Notes: generated by a model from the letters alone, not told the origin. Shown: positions 47,310 through 58,950, counted from the first letter of the stretch. The stretch is 64,000 bases of DNA from Grammothele lineata (GCA_002150815.3 NDFF03000093.1:62001-126000), one strand, 5' to 3'. Translations and numbers: made by a program.

Positions 47310-48568
47310 TCACAACTTGATAGCACCCTGTACCCACCGCTCGATCATACCGTTCACCTCAGCCGTAGCCTCCATTTGCAGCCAATGGCCCGTGTTGACC
47401 TCATCGATCTCGAGTTGCGCCAAGTATTTGGTCATTGCCCCCGTCCACAGCTCCGCGCGAGAGACGAAGTCGCGCTTGGCCACGATGTAAAGGGCGGGCT
47501 TCTGGATGTACCACGCGTCCTCTGGGATGGCTGTCACGTCGTGCGAGATCAATATCAACCCAGAGCATTGGAACGAGGGTGGGATAGCTTACCTTGGTGG
47601 TCAGCGACGTTACCGCCGAAGGTGTTGACTCTGTAGTAATTCATCGGGGAGTGCAGACCACCTTTAGCCAGAGCGTCGCGGATCGTTTGATATTCCTTCA
47701 GCGCACGTAAGCCACCAGCGAGCGCAGAGGCGAAAGAATCAAGATTGAGGAACATGCTTCTTCTGTCATCCACAGCGGACGCCCAGGTTGCTGGTTGGCT
47801 TCGATTGCGGCGCGCATCGCCCCGTCTTGGACCATTGACTCGCGCCAATCCTCTGGCTTCGGAGGGTAGAAATGCTGCATGAAGCTATCGAGCTGAAAAA
47901 CCCATAGGAGATGTCAGCGCACCCGCAAGAGTAAAAGTAATCAAGACTGACGTTGCGATCGCATATAGCGGCGCCGTCAGGAGCGCAGAAGAACTTCTGG
48001 TACGCGTACAAATCGCCTCCGCCGCTCGCTTTGATGTCGTCGACAATCTTCTGGTCCCACAGCGTGGGGCTTGGAATAGCATGGCCAACCGCGAGCCAGA
48101 CGAAAGCTCTAAAACGGTCCTGGTAGTAATGCGCGAGGGCTGAAAGGATTGTGGAACCCCTAGATCACGAGCACGGGATAATTAAGTGTCTGTTCGGAAC
48201 GCGAAGGACTTTTTTGAGCAGACGTACCAGTCGTGAGCTATACCGACGAGAACCTCGGGCCTTTCCGCGTTCACGATGTCGATGATGTCGTCCGCGAGAA
48301 GCTTGTCTTTGTAGGCTTCGTACTCCCTGGGCTTGGCTGTTCCTCCATAGCCGAGGCAGTCAGGCACAATAAGGCCGTATCCCTTCGGCTCGAAGTGCTC
48401 GACCTGACGATGCCAGTCAAAGGAGGTCGAGGGGAAGCCGTGAAGGAAGAGAAGCGTAGGCTTTCCAGGAGCAGCGGGGACGTGGTAGTAGTGGTAATTG
48501 AGACCACGCCGAGTTATGCAGTCTTTGTACTTCGAGGCATCCATGATGGATTGCTGGTCTGTCGACAC
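47310..48568 (-). CDS. Alpha/beta hydrolase, epoxide hydrolase-like
   Basis: Five exons, complement(47310..47530, 47593..47695, 47758..47892, 47952..48159, 48228..48568), give 335 residues in frame. Oxyanion-hole motif LLFLHGFPSTSFDW is at about residues 39-52, the nucleophile elbow VGIAHDWGS has D113 completed by splicing, a cap domain carries QHFYPPKPEDW and SPMNYYRVN, and the late histidine is in TGHWLQMEATAEVN. HGxP plus an aspartate nucleophile (HDWG) is the soluble epoxide hydrolase pattern: epoxides opened to vicinal diols through an ester intermediate. Related dehalogenases share the fold, so substrate class is inferred. The fourth intron in transcript order (47696..47757) must be GC-AG to keep the frame; that join reads MTEE|EYQTIRDAL. 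A second ATG at residue 9 is an alternative start. No signal peptide is seen. Confidence 0.88.
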
Positions 48569-49149
48569 GAATTACTGAAAGGTTGATGAGTGAACGGCTG
48601 CTCGAGTAGGAATGAAGTACGTTGGAAGAGAGGTGTGGCTTACTGAGCTTCTATACTCCACCATGGGGGCTAACGCTCGAGTGTGCTTACGAAGACTTGA
48701 GCATCTAGATTGTAAGCATACAGGCAGATGAGGCGAGAAATCTACACACTTACTCACCAGAAGCTCCTGCCAGGCGGCGGCCGGCCGCAACATCTCGCTT
48801 CTCCCAAATGCCTGTCACAAGGTAGCACCAGACATCACGTTCAGGCCGCCGTTGTGAAAGGCTGAGTCACCGTCGTATCTTATAGGATAAACAAACCTGA
48901 TCGTCCCCCGCGGCGACCAGGTGCGTGATCGTCCGGTCGGATTGGCTTTTGGAAGTGATGGAGTTGCATTGAGACCTAAAACGTAAGAGAACACAACGCT
49001 TGCGTGGCTGTTGCGCTGACCACATAACGCGAGGCTGTGAGCACTCGTTAGTCACCAATCCTCCACGCCTTTTCATGGGCAGTTAGGAGACAATTCAAAG
49101 GATTCGTGATAACAGCATTCCAAACTCTCATACAAACGGTCCTATGGAT
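48569..49149. other. Hydrolase promoter and boundary of the duplicated segment
   Basis: About 580 bp. Near 49118 the similarity with 55822 begins (CCAAACTCTC-TACAAACGGTC), which marks the left edge of the duplication. No gene is recognised. Confidence 0.5.
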
Positions 49150-51630
49150 TTACAACTTTGGCCATCCAGCGAGCCTCTGGCCGCGCCTCAGCATCTGCTT
49201 AATGTTCTCCTGTACGTGGACGAACATGTCAACGAAAGTCCATCTACACATAGCAACACATGCACTCACCTCGTAGCCCTCCGTCACTTCCTTCGCATTC
49301 AATGGCTCCATCTAAACCCTCTTCTATAGGTTCTCGTGCGCGTTCCCGTCATACGCACCCAGGACGCTGTAAACGAACGCGCACGCACGCACAAATCAAG
49401 AGCACGTCAGTCATCGCCTCGCCTAACAAAAGATAACGACGGGCACACATGTCTAGCTCCCAATCCGAGAACCCAAACCCATCCGAAAGCCCGATGGCCT
49501 CGGGCAAGAGCGCCTTGCATATCCGCTTCACGGCGACGCGCAGGCCGCGCGTCGGGTCGTGTACCGGGCCGGCCGGGCCGAGGAGCCCGAACGAGAGCAT
49601 GTCCGTCAGTGCGGCCTCGACGGCCGTGAGGACATGCTGGAATGGCGGTGTAAAACGTATTAGCTTCATCATGATCTGGCATGCACGAGTAATGGGAGAG
49701 AGGGAAAGAAAAAAGAGAACGCACTAGGAGATACAGCTTCCTGAACACCTCCGTGTTCGGCCCCTCGGAGTGCAATGATGCCCTTCCCAACACGAGTAGC
49801 GACGAACGCGTCCGACACCGCGCCGCGATACCCGTGCAACCATGCTCTCGTTCGGATCAGCAGCCCGCGCCGCACGCTCTTGAAATGAGAGTACAGCACG
49901 CTGCTCGAGCAGCGCGATCGCCATCTCGGGATCGGTCTACTCCCACTGTCCCGGGGTTGCAGCCGCGGATGGCCAAGGCGAAGCGAGGCGACGAAGGTAC
50001 ACGAAGGAGGGCGCGAGGGCTGAGAAAGGGGCCGTCTTTTTGCACGCGACAGCGTCGAAGGCCTTGAGACTTGAGTGCGGCGCGAACAACTTGTTGACCG
50101 AGAAAAAAGTTCTCGCCTTCATACCTACGAGAAAGGAGATACGTCAATCACTGTAGGTTGAGACGTTAAAGTAGAGGAAGACGCACGTTGCGGCAGGAAC
50201 GTACTCCGCATACAGCTTACCGACGCCCGCGAACTCTCTGAACCCGTGTACACCCATCGACCGGCACGCAGTCTCAAGGTCCTGGATCGCCGTGGTAGTA
50301 ACGAGCACTTTGAGCCCGCTCGTGGCGGAGTGCATTTCGGCGAGGAGGGATGTATCCCCGATGTCCAGATATGTGAGCAGCTCAGAAAAAGCCTTCGTCT
50401 GCAATGAGTTGACGTCAGCGTGTGCCCCTATAGTGCGAGAGAGTATAACACGCGAAATTACGACCGAGCTGGACGAAGACATCGCCATATGCGTGAATGG
50501 GGAGGAGCCGGTGGTAGACGGAAGATTATGAGATGACTTGGCACTCCAGACCGTCCTTGCCTTTCATGCCCTGCCCTCGGACTGTCGCGCAGCGGATGGC
50601 GATTGTGATGCCTGTTAAATCTCCCCAGTTAGCAGGACACTCTGAGCGTGTAGTGAGGGTAGCACCTTTCGCAATCGTCCAGCCCGCCTGACTAATCATA
50701 CTGGTCACGACATAAGTATATGCGCTTCGTCATCGATAAAAGGCTTACTTGGAACGAATATAGAGCATCTGGATAACAAGGAAAGGATGTGCAATGATAT
50801 ACAGACATAACACGAATGCACGCACCCCACCGTATTTTAATTCCGCGTGCGGAGGTTTGACATACTTGCCTTCAGGAGTCACCAACGCGAACGTTGACAG
50901 GACGTACTCGCGAGGGATGCGCACACGGTCGAAGCGAGCAACTCCGTTGTCAACAACGTCGTATCCTCCCATGACATTGGGACCTGCAGCAACATGAACG
51001 AGTATCCCCAGAAGCATACGCTCTAACGTACCCATATCGCCGATCGTGATACCAGGAAGTATTCTATGATCTTCGAGCGACCGGAGTTGCACGAAGAAAA
51101 GGTGCGGGCCAACGTCTTTGCCAGAGGGCAGAATAAGGCGCGCTTGGACGACGCCGTGTGTTGCGATCTTGCCCAACCCGCCGATCCACCGTTTGCTGCT
51201 CGTCAGGATGGGAGAGTGTATCTCGAGCTGGCGAGTTGCGGGAATGTAAGTGGCCGTTGTCTCTTTAAGGGCGGGGACGTTTGTGCCGTGTCCGAGCTCC
51301 GTCTGGAGATAAGCTCTGAGAATGCGTGCATCAGACAACATGAATATGGATGGCTAGCGAGGGTGCGGCGTCGCGCGCAGAAGACATTCAATAGCAGCAG
51401 ACTCACCCATGGATACCTCATTTCGCTATGATCTCCCCATACTCCCGATCCTTGGACAAGACGGACTCGACGCGCTGCCGCATCTTCCATGCCTGTTGTC
51501 CTGTACAGCAATTGGCTTTAAAAGACATGTTGCGCGAGCATACACCTACGCCAAAGGTATGAGTGTAAGCTCTCAACGCCGACAGGCGAGCCTGCTTCAT
51601 GTCCGTTATATTCTGGGTCTCCGGGGGCAT
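49150..51630 (-). pseudogene. Acyl-CoA oxidase pseudogene (duplicate of 55846-58624)
   Basis: Exon-for-exon similar to the intact oxidase at 55846-58624, starting MPPETQNITDMKQARL. Lesions visible by comparison: (1) a net loss of about 10 bp in exon 1; (2) an internal deletion joining VESVLSKD directly to REYGEIIAK, removing roughly 100 codons; (3) the next codon is TGA (51418-51420) where the intact copy has CGA; (4) a 7-bp tandem duplication (CTCAAGT/CTCAAGG) at about 50066-50080 breaking [10 protein letters not shown]; (5) further frame changes around 49780-49960 and at the last exon. Preserved segments include [16 protein letters not shown] and MGGYDVVDNG. It cannot encode a full oxidase. 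Transcription or an antisense role towards the adjacent U6 promoter is not excluded. Confidence 0.92.
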
Positions 51631-51899
51631 CTTGAGATGAGATTCGCAGCGTTCCAGGGGAAGCTATCATAATGAAAACGGGTAAGAGAGGCCACCCAGA
51701 CAATGGTGTAGGAGCAGCGAGTATGTGTCGAAAGGTGAATGTCGAGGGGAAGACGTCCCACCGAATGTAGGAATACGGGGTCCCTGGACCCTGGCGAAGG
51801 CGCGAAGCAACCGGCCTCGGCCGATGATCATAACCGTCGCCGGTGGCCCAGGCCCCAAGGCCGCCAAAGACGCTGGTCGATGACACGGGCGCTCAGCTA

Positions 51900-51908
51900 A
51901 AAGCAAGA
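51900..51908 (+). promoter_or_regulatory. Candidate upstream element of U6 copy 1
   Basis: AAAGCAAGA lies about 50 bp before the U6 5' hairpin and is identical at 58880-58888 before the other copy. It stands out in otherwise diverged upstream sequence. No TATA box is seen at -30 in either copy. Confidence 0.35.
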
Positions 51909-51948
51909 ATTCCGATCTCCTTCGCGTCTGGCATCCGTCAACCAACGA

Positions 51949-52078
51949 TATCCCTTTCGGGATGGCCTACAAGAAAATTGGGACGATACGGAGAAGATTA
52001 GCATGGCTCCTGCGCAAGGATGACACGCGTTCCCGGAGAGGTACTAGACCGACGGGGAGTCTCAATATTGATTTTTTT
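51949..52078 (+). ncRNA. U6 spliceosomal snRNA, diverged copy 1
   Basis: The U6 core is unmistakable: AAAATTGG-ACGATAC, GAGAAGATTAGCATGGC, CCTGCGCAAGGATGACACGC. A 5' hairpin (TCCC-TTTC-GGGA, 51951-51962) precedes it and a T7 run (52072-52078) is a Pol III terminator. The normally invariant ACAGAGA box reads ACGGAGA here (about 51988-51994), which pairs with the 5' splice site in the spliceosome, and GGCCCC is GGCTCC in the U4-pairing region. The AGC triad is intact. The 5' hairpin differs in sequence from copy 2 but still pairs. It could be a pseudogene or a variant U6. Ends are approximate. Confidence 0.85.
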
Positions 52079-52535
52079 CTCTCACATTCGTGTTGAGTCA
52101 CTATAACTTCCCGTGCTACGCCTCAAGCTTTACGATATGTTCTGTATCTTCCAACGTCGTCTTTTATATGATATTCATCAGGCTACTCCAGGTACCTAGT
52201 AACTTACAAGAGGTGCAAGTCAGAAGGAGCCTGAGCCCGCACTCGCACTCGCGGAACGGCGGCGCATAGACTCGGAAAACGTGATTTCACTTCATTCCTC
52301 ATCTCCGATTCACCAACGGTACTGTCCAGGCCACTTACGTTTCAGACCTTCGCTTGTCGCTGTGAATACTTATCTGCTTACGCTGACATGGACCACTCCT
52401 TACACCTAGACACCTCTACTTCCAGAGCCACCGACACTAGACCATCGATATCCGCTCTAGATCTTGTTTCTTCGGTCGCTCACGAAACGGAAGCCATTGG
52501 TGCGGCCCGGTCTCAGCCTCGCTCCTATTACCATG

Positions 52536-52695
52536 TTCTTGGACAGTCTCTTCCAGAACCTCGACCTCACACGAAGCCGCGACTCGGAGCGCCGTTTCTA
52601 CGAAGGCCCGCACCGGTTAAAGAGGGATCCGGAGCCTCTAGACTCGTGGTGGAAGTCAGTCATCTGTGTACTACAGCGTATGCGGGATGCGCGTG
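52536..52695 (+). pseudogene. F-box/LRR gene remnant (3' end only)
   Basis: Reads MFLDSLFQNLDLTRSRDSER then a segment with DPEPLDSWWKSVICVLQRMR, matching the C-terminus of the F-box gene at 59716-61440 (FLDKLFPNLDLARS... PLDQWWKSLIDAIQQRR). About 150 bp upstream the sequence instead matches the 5' flank of that gene, so the body of this copy (over 1.5 kb) is deleted. No functional product is expected. Confidence 0.8.
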
Positions 52696-52978
52696 CAGCG
52701 TCGGGGCTTCTCGCCGGTCTCTGCTTCCAGCATTACGGATGGTGGTCATTAACGCAAGGCCCAAAAGGTGCACTTGAAGGTGCGCCAGTACCATTGCATT
52801 TATATGGAACGCAACGCGTGCTAACGTATGGGATGGGGATCGTCACGCGAGAAACGCTGTGGAGGATGTGGTGTAGTAGTCGCTGTTATAAGTAGTGTAT
52901 CATGAGCTCAGCGGCTGAGGACGATATCGATACAGTTGACCAATTCATATTATTGATCTCCCCGATCCATTGCCCACT

Positions 52979-55077
52979 TCACGCAATCGGCCATAGCGCC
53001 GGAAGCGAGTCAAGCCCGTACCCGGGACCCCCGATGCTGATGTCTAGCAACATCGGTGGCCGATTCTGTCCCCCGAGCCTAATAATTAGTCGCACCTGCC
53101 CCCCATGCTTCTCTTGAAATTCATGTCCTCGAACGTCGACGTCACCTAGCCGCTTCCATGGACACCCATTGAGTGCGGTTCCCCCTCGGACAACTAACCG
53201 CACTTGCCGTCCACCCTCCTCAAAGTGATACACGGTTATCTCCTCCGCGAGGGCGCTCTTTACAGAAGGGGTAGTGAGGTCCTCGGCACCATCGGGATGG
53301 AACTCGATAAACCTGACAGATATTACTGCGTAGTCGTGGAAAAGGAGTTGGAAGCCCTGACTGGCTAACGACGTCGTACTCGTGGATCCCCGCGGACCGT
53401 AGGCTTGTACCCATTTAAAGGTCACGGGGAACGTCCGACGAAGGTCAAACTCACTGGCATCTCTGTGCTGCCCTGGATGTAGTAGCGCTCTGGTCCCGTC
53501 GTGGCGAGAACTGGCGTCGATACCTGCTGAGGTCACGACATTGGTTGTAGTCGAGATAAAAAATCCTAGTTTTTGAAGTTTCACGATAAGCCATCGAGGG
53601 ACTGCTGTTATGTGGGGTGTTACGGGGTTTCTAAGTGGACCAGGAGGAGGACCACTGGCATCGTGCTGGATATAGATGTCGGCCCAACTCCCAACGGAGA
53701 ATTCCGTAATGTTGCTCGGCAACCGAAAGTTCTTGTTCTCCCCGCCGCCATACGAGATTGTATTCCTTCCAGTGGGGTCCACATAAACGAGTCGAGAACC
53801 GGGACTCATCGACGACCCCGATATACCAACGGTGTATAGAGAAAGGTTGCTGCCCTTAGCTAGGGCGCTACGTTTCAGCAAAATGCCGACATAACCTAAA
53901 TCATCGCTTGTGCACGCGAGTACTGCGATTGCGGCCGTTGACAGCGGACTGGAGTTTTCGAATAGAGATATGAGCGGGACGTGAGCACGCACTCCAAGAG
54001 AAGTGAGCGTGAATGTTTGAACGTCCAAATCAACTTTCGAGCTCGTCTCGGCCTGAACGACAGTCTTCGGTTAGCATCAAGTTTATGTTCCAGCAGGACA
54101 CCTCTTACCGATGCATTGTCTAAGGGTGTGAGATTCCTGCGTATCTTGAGAAATCTCATTAGCGCCACATTCAAGCATTCCACCGAGTTCGGGATACCGT
54201 CCAGCGGCAAGGGATGGAGAGTAATTGGATCGGTATTCTCCGGTCCGGCCCGAAACACACCACAGTCGGGAGCGAAGAGTCCACCGGGCCATCGGGAGGC
54301 TCCCCTTCCCCATGCGAAGATGGTTTGATCGCTAGAAGTCTTCATTATCTCTTCCTGCAGTCTGCGGAATGCATTCTGGCCCTCCCCATAGATGGTCGGC
54401 ACGTTGACGCCGAAGAGACCGAGAAGCGAGTAAGCACGGTCCTCGATCCGTGTGGTCTCTCGCTTACTTGCCCATGAGAATATATTCAAGAGGCTGGCTT
54501 CCTTGAAAGTACCGTGGTTGCAGAGGTAGCGGACATTAACGGTGGTGATGCGGTGGATAGTGTCCACGAGGGTATGCTTTGTGCCGTAGAAGTCCCAGTC
54601 TTTGGTGACGAAGACGACGGTGGAAGGGGCAATGAGCTCCTGGAGCGTCCATCCGCGCGTGAACCACTTGCTCTGGCGGAACTGTTCCAAGAGGTCGCTC
54701 TCTGGGACGTTGAGAGGGTCTTCGACGTCGGCGAGGTAGGCGATGCAGACATCAGCATGGGAGTACCACTCAAACATCGAGTTAATCGCTTCGGACAGTT
54801 CGGCGCTGCTCTCCTTGTTGATACAGCATGTGTCGGCCCACGCCCAGTCATATCCGTAGCTAGCAGCAAGCTCGCAGAACCGCGTCAACTTGGAACAGAC
54901 CCCGTCCCACGATCCTGTTCTTCCCGACTTTGAGTGGTCGTCGATGATGACCTTGAGATCATGATAAGTCTGTTCAGAGTCTCCCCACACGTGAGAGAGG
55001 ATGGCGTAGGGTGGCATGGTGGAGGCATGATGATTAAATTCTCGAAAGGCAAGACTACAGGTGTTGAGAAGACGCAT
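52979..55077 (-). CDS. HET-domain (heterokaryon incompatibility) protein 3
   Basis: Two exons, complement(52979..54052, 54109..55077), give 680 residues. I chose the start at 55077 (MRLLNTCSLAFREF) because the other two HET genes begin MRLLNTR/MRLINTR; an upstream in-frame start at 55245 would add a non-homologous leader. HET domain: PPYAILSHVWGDSEQ, WAWADTCCINKESSAEL, SKWFTRGWTLQELIAP, DRAYSLLGLFGVNVPTIYGE, AFRRLQEEIMKTSSDQTIFAWG. The 56-nt intron has a GCTAAC branch site and joins DNAS|AETSSKVD. The C-terminal half has AIAVLACTSDDLGYVGILL and a PGYGLDSL ending. Role: incompatibility-type cell death (family knowledge). It lies between the two copies of the oxidase-U6-F-box duplication and looks intact. 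Confidence 0.88.
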
Positions 55078-55845
55078 TGTTTTCGCAAAATCTGGTAGAA
55101 GTGCGACGAGCGTCGTCTGTGCAGAGCGCGATGAGCATAAAGACGAGTGAATGGATTTGGAAAGGTACACACAGGTAGAGGGAGTGAAGTCGTTGTCCGC
55201 CACAGAGCGTACAGAAGGGTTTAAATGCACTCCTCGTGTACACAACGAGGAGTCTATTTCCGTCTCTGAGGCCGGGACCAGTTGCTTCTCATGAACCGGA
55301 GTGCTTCCGTACAGCTCGGATCAGAGTGCCGTCTTCTGTATGGCGCATGCATGACCCACACGCATGTCGTATCTCTCCCTCTCGCCTCTGAAATCCTAGG
55401 TCAACAGCTTTTCTCCCATGGTATGTCATGGGATTGATCTCATGGCAGATGCCCAATACCCCCCGCAAACGTGTCACATTCCGCCGTCGAAGGTCGGTGT
55501 TTGTCTCCCCGGCCTTCCTTGACTTCAAGATACCTATTAGACGCCACACGAACTCAAGATAAACGTGCACAAGAAACAGGTCGAATCCACCCTGACTCGA
55601 TGTTTGTAAAATCCATCCACAGTGGACCGATTGTAACGAGCACTGCCCATATGGACAGTAGCCTGGTCCCTTCGGTGGTATCGTACTAGCTCTGTGTGAG
55701 CTCATGTGAGTCATACCAGAGAATATCATCGTAATGACTACTCACACGCTTTGTTGAGGAAGGTGTTCGCCATGTAAGTCAGCGACACGCCATTGCCGCA
55801 GCCGTCGGAATCCAATTTCGTAATCCAAACTCTCGTACAAACGGT
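55078..55845. other. HET-3 promoter and oxidase 3' flank
   Basis: About 770 bp between HET-3 (-) and the oxidase stop. The right-hand duplicate begins near 55822. The open frame at 55289-55729 (-) has no recognised motif. Confidence 0.5.
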
Positions 55846-58624
55846 CTACAACTTCGGCCATCCAGCGAGCCTCTGGCCGCGCCTCAGCATTGGCTTAATG
55901 CTCTCCTTTACGTGGACGAACATGTCAGAACCAGAGCACATCTACGCATAGTACCACATGCACTCACCTCGTAGCCATCCGTCACTTCCTTCGCGTTCAG
56001 CGGCTCCGCCTGCACCCTCTTCCACAAGTTCTCGTACGCGTTCCCGTCGTACGCACCTAGGGCGCTGCAAACGAACGCACACGCGCGCGCAGATCAAAAG
56101 CACGTCAGTCATCGCCTCGCCTAACAAAAGATGACGACGGGCGCACCTGTCTAGCTCCCAATCCGAGAACCCAAACCCATCCGAAAGCCCGATGGCCTCG
56201 GGCAAGAGCGCCTCGCATATCCGCTTCACCGCGAGGCGCAGGCCGCGCGTCGGGTCGTGTACCGGGCCGGCCGGGCCGAGGAGCCCGAACGAGAGCATGT
56301 CCGTCAGTGCGCCCTCGACGGCCGTGAGGAGATGCTGGAATGGCATCAGCCCTCTCTTGAGCCGTTGTGTACGAAGGCAGATAGGGTGAAAGGAGACGTA
56401 CGAGCAGATATAGCTTCTTGAGCACCTCGGCGTTCGGCCCCTCGAGCGCAGCGATTACCTCCCCAACGCGCGCAGCGACGAACGCGTCTGACACCGCGCG
56501 CGATACCCTCGCGTCCATGCTCGCATCCGGGTCCGTTACCCGCGTCGCACGTTCCTGCACGACGAGCGCAGCCCGTCGCTCGAGCAGGGCGATCGCTGTC
56601 TCCGGGTCGGTCCACTCCCATTGTTCCGGGGTAATCGATGGTTGCGGCGAGGCGAGGCGGCGGAGGTACGCGGAGGAGGGTGCGAGGGCGGAGAAGGGCG
56701 TCGTCTTCTTGCACGCAACGGCGTCGAAGGCTTTCAGTGCGGCGCGGACGACTTGTTGATCGAGGACGAAGTTCTCGCCTTCATACCTACAAGAAAAGGA
56801 GATACGCCAATCACTATCGGTCGAGACGTTGAAGTAGGGGAAGACGCACGTCGCGGCGGGGACGTAATCCGCATACAATCTGCCCACGCCGGCAAACTCG
56901 CTGAACCCGTGTCCACCCATCGACCGGCGCGCAGTCTCGAGGTCTTGGATCGCCGTGGTAGTGACGAGGACTTTTAGCCCGCTCGTGGTGGCGTGCATTT
57001 CGGCGAGGAGGGACGTGTCCCCCGAGTCCAAACGCGTGAGGAGGTCCGAGAAGGCCTTCGTCTACATACCAAGGATGAGCATGCAGCACGACGACAAGAC
57101 ACCGTGAGGCTTACAAGGTTGCGACCGAGTTGGACGAACACGTAGGCGCGCGCAAGGATGGGAAGGAGGCGATGGTAGACGGAGGGGTACGTGATGACTT
57201 GTCGTTCGAGGCCATCTTTTCCCTTGGTACCCTGTCTTCGGACTGTCGCATAACGGAGGGCGATCGTAATGCCTATTAAACGTCCTAAGTCAGCGGCATG
57301 CTCCTGCTATCGTCGTGATAGCAGCACCTTTTGCCAGTGTCCAGCCAGCCTGACCGACCATGCTGTATACGACGTAAGTGAGTGTATGCGCGTTGTACGC
57401 CGAGGAAGGCTTACTTCGAACGAATATAGAGCATCTGGATGACGGAAGATGAACAACGACGCAGAAATATGATATAAATGTACATACCCCGCCATAGCTC
57501 AACTTCGCATGAGGAGGCTTGACGTACTCGCCTTCAGACGTCACAGATGCAAATGCCGACAGCATATTCTCGCGGGGAATGCGCACATGGTCGAAGCGAG
57601 CGTATCCGTTGTCGACCGCGTTGTATCCTCCCATAGCCTTGGGGCCTTCGACACCATCAACAACAGCCTCCCAAACCCATACGCCCAGACGCACCGATAT
57701 CACCAACTGTGATTCCGGGAAGGACCTTGTGGTCCTCGAGCGACCGGAGCTGCACGAAGAAAAGGTGGGGGCCAAAATCTTTGCCGGAGGGGAGTATGAG
57801 CCGCGCTTGGACGACACCGTGGGTTGCAGTCTTGCCAAGCGCGCCAATCCACCACTTGCTACTCGTCAGAGTGGGAGAGTGTATCTCGAATTCGTGCGTT
57901 GCGGGAATATAGGTGGCCGTTGTCTCGAGAGCGGGGACGTTTGTGCCGTGTCCAAGCTCGGTTTGAAGATACGCTCTGGGTACGCACATTAGACCGCAAG
58001 GACACGATCGAGCGGAAGTGGCGGGGTGGGGGTGTACACAACTGAGTAGCAGCAGACATACCCATGAATCCCTCGTTTTGCAATAACCTCTCCATACTTC
58101 CTCTTCAACTCCGGCGAGCCTTGAGACCGAATGACAGGCTCGAAAGCTTCAAAGACGATATTCTGTATTGGTGCGGCACAAATGTGCCGAAACAACTCAC
58201 CTGAAGCATGGAGAAAGATGGGTAGCGGCTCGTCAATGATGCGAAAAGCTACCGCGGACTCCTCTGCAGACCAATTGTGCTGTTCTTGCAGTTCATACAC
58301 CCGATTTGTCATGATAAGAGCGCGACGATACAAGTCGCTGCGCGTCATGAACGGCCTAGCAAATCAAACATCAGCCTAGTGGGACGGACTCGTGAGGATA
58401 GGTATCACCTCCGCGACTTGTCGAACACAGGATCCTTAGACAACACGGACTCCACGCGTTGCCGTATGTGCCATTCCCGTTCCCCTACACACTAGTTAGC
58501 TCGACCAAAATTGCTATGCAAGCATGTGCCTACCCCAGAGGTACGAGTGTAGGTTCCCAACGTCGATAGTTGAACACAGGCGAGCCTGCTTCATGTCCGA
58601 CATATTCTGGTTCTCCGGGGCCAT
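55846..58624 (-). CDS. Peroxisomal acyl-CoA oxidase
   Basis: Thirteen exons traced from ATG 58624 to TAG 55846; their lengths sum in frame to 696 residues, the normal size of acyl-CoA oxidases. N-terminal alpha domain: [16 protein letters not shown], then [21 protein letters not shown]/substrate region: [52 protein letters not shown] and [19 protein letters not shown]-terminal domain: [20 protein letters not shown] followed by [14 protein letters not shown], the glutamate-containing catalytic block. The last residues, GWPKL, form a PTS1-like peroxisomal signal (PKL variant). The enzyme performs the first beta-oxidation step, acyl-CoA + O2 to trans-2-enoyl-CoA + H2O2. It is head-to-head with U6, about 300 bp apart. 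The degraded duplicate lies at 49150-51630. Confidence 0.93.
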
Positions 58625-58879
58625 CTTCAAGTGAGATTTGCGGCGAAACAGAGGCAGCTATCGCGGCGGAAACAAGTGGCAGAAGCCGCGCAGACCAATG
58701 TCTGAGGGCAAGTATATGTCGAACGGGGAATGTCGGAGAGAGGGCATCATGTCAGTTGCGGGGATGTGGGGTCACTGGTAAGGCGCGAAGGAGCCGGCCT
58801 CGGTCGAGGTCCACAGCCGTCGCCGGTGTCCCCATGACTTGCTGCAAAGACGCCGGTCGGGCACCCGCGCGCTCGACTC

Positions 58880-58888
58880 AAAGCAAGA
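58880..58888 (+). promoter_or_regulatory. Candidate upstream element of U6 copy 2
   Basis: AAAGCAAGA about 49 bp before the U6 5' hairpin, identical to the element at 51900-51908 and at nearly the same distance. It is a candidate Pol III upstream element; common descent alone could also explain the identity. Confidence 0.35.
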
Positions 58889-58926
58889 CTCTTTTCTTTT
58901 GCACTCACATCCCCCCCAATCTAAAC

Positions 58927-58950
58927 GTCCCCTTCGGGGTGACATACGAA

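Larger units (their letters stand above)
49118..52700. repeat. Segmental duplication, decayed copy (oxidase - U6 - F-box)
   Basis: The same gene order and orientation as 55822-61440: acyl-CoA oxidase (-), U6 snRNA (+), F-box 5' flank, F-box 3' end. The order of similarity is continuous from the oxidase 3' flank to a shared leader at about 52366 (TTATCTGCTTACG...ATGGA.CACTCCT, also at 59549 on). It then jumps to the end of the F-box gene. Confidence 0.85.

Noticed and set aside
55078..55245. N-terminal extension of HET gene 3 starting at 55245
   Set aside because: The leader has no counterpart in the other two HET genes, which begin at the MRL.NT motif; the start at 55077 is preferred.
58164..58202. 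Possible 38-nt intron in the intact acyl-CoA oxidase (GTGAGTTG...ATACAG)
   Set aside because: Removing it breaks the frame into a stop, while reading through gives a continuous exon ([19 protein letters not shown]). Too short for an intron here.
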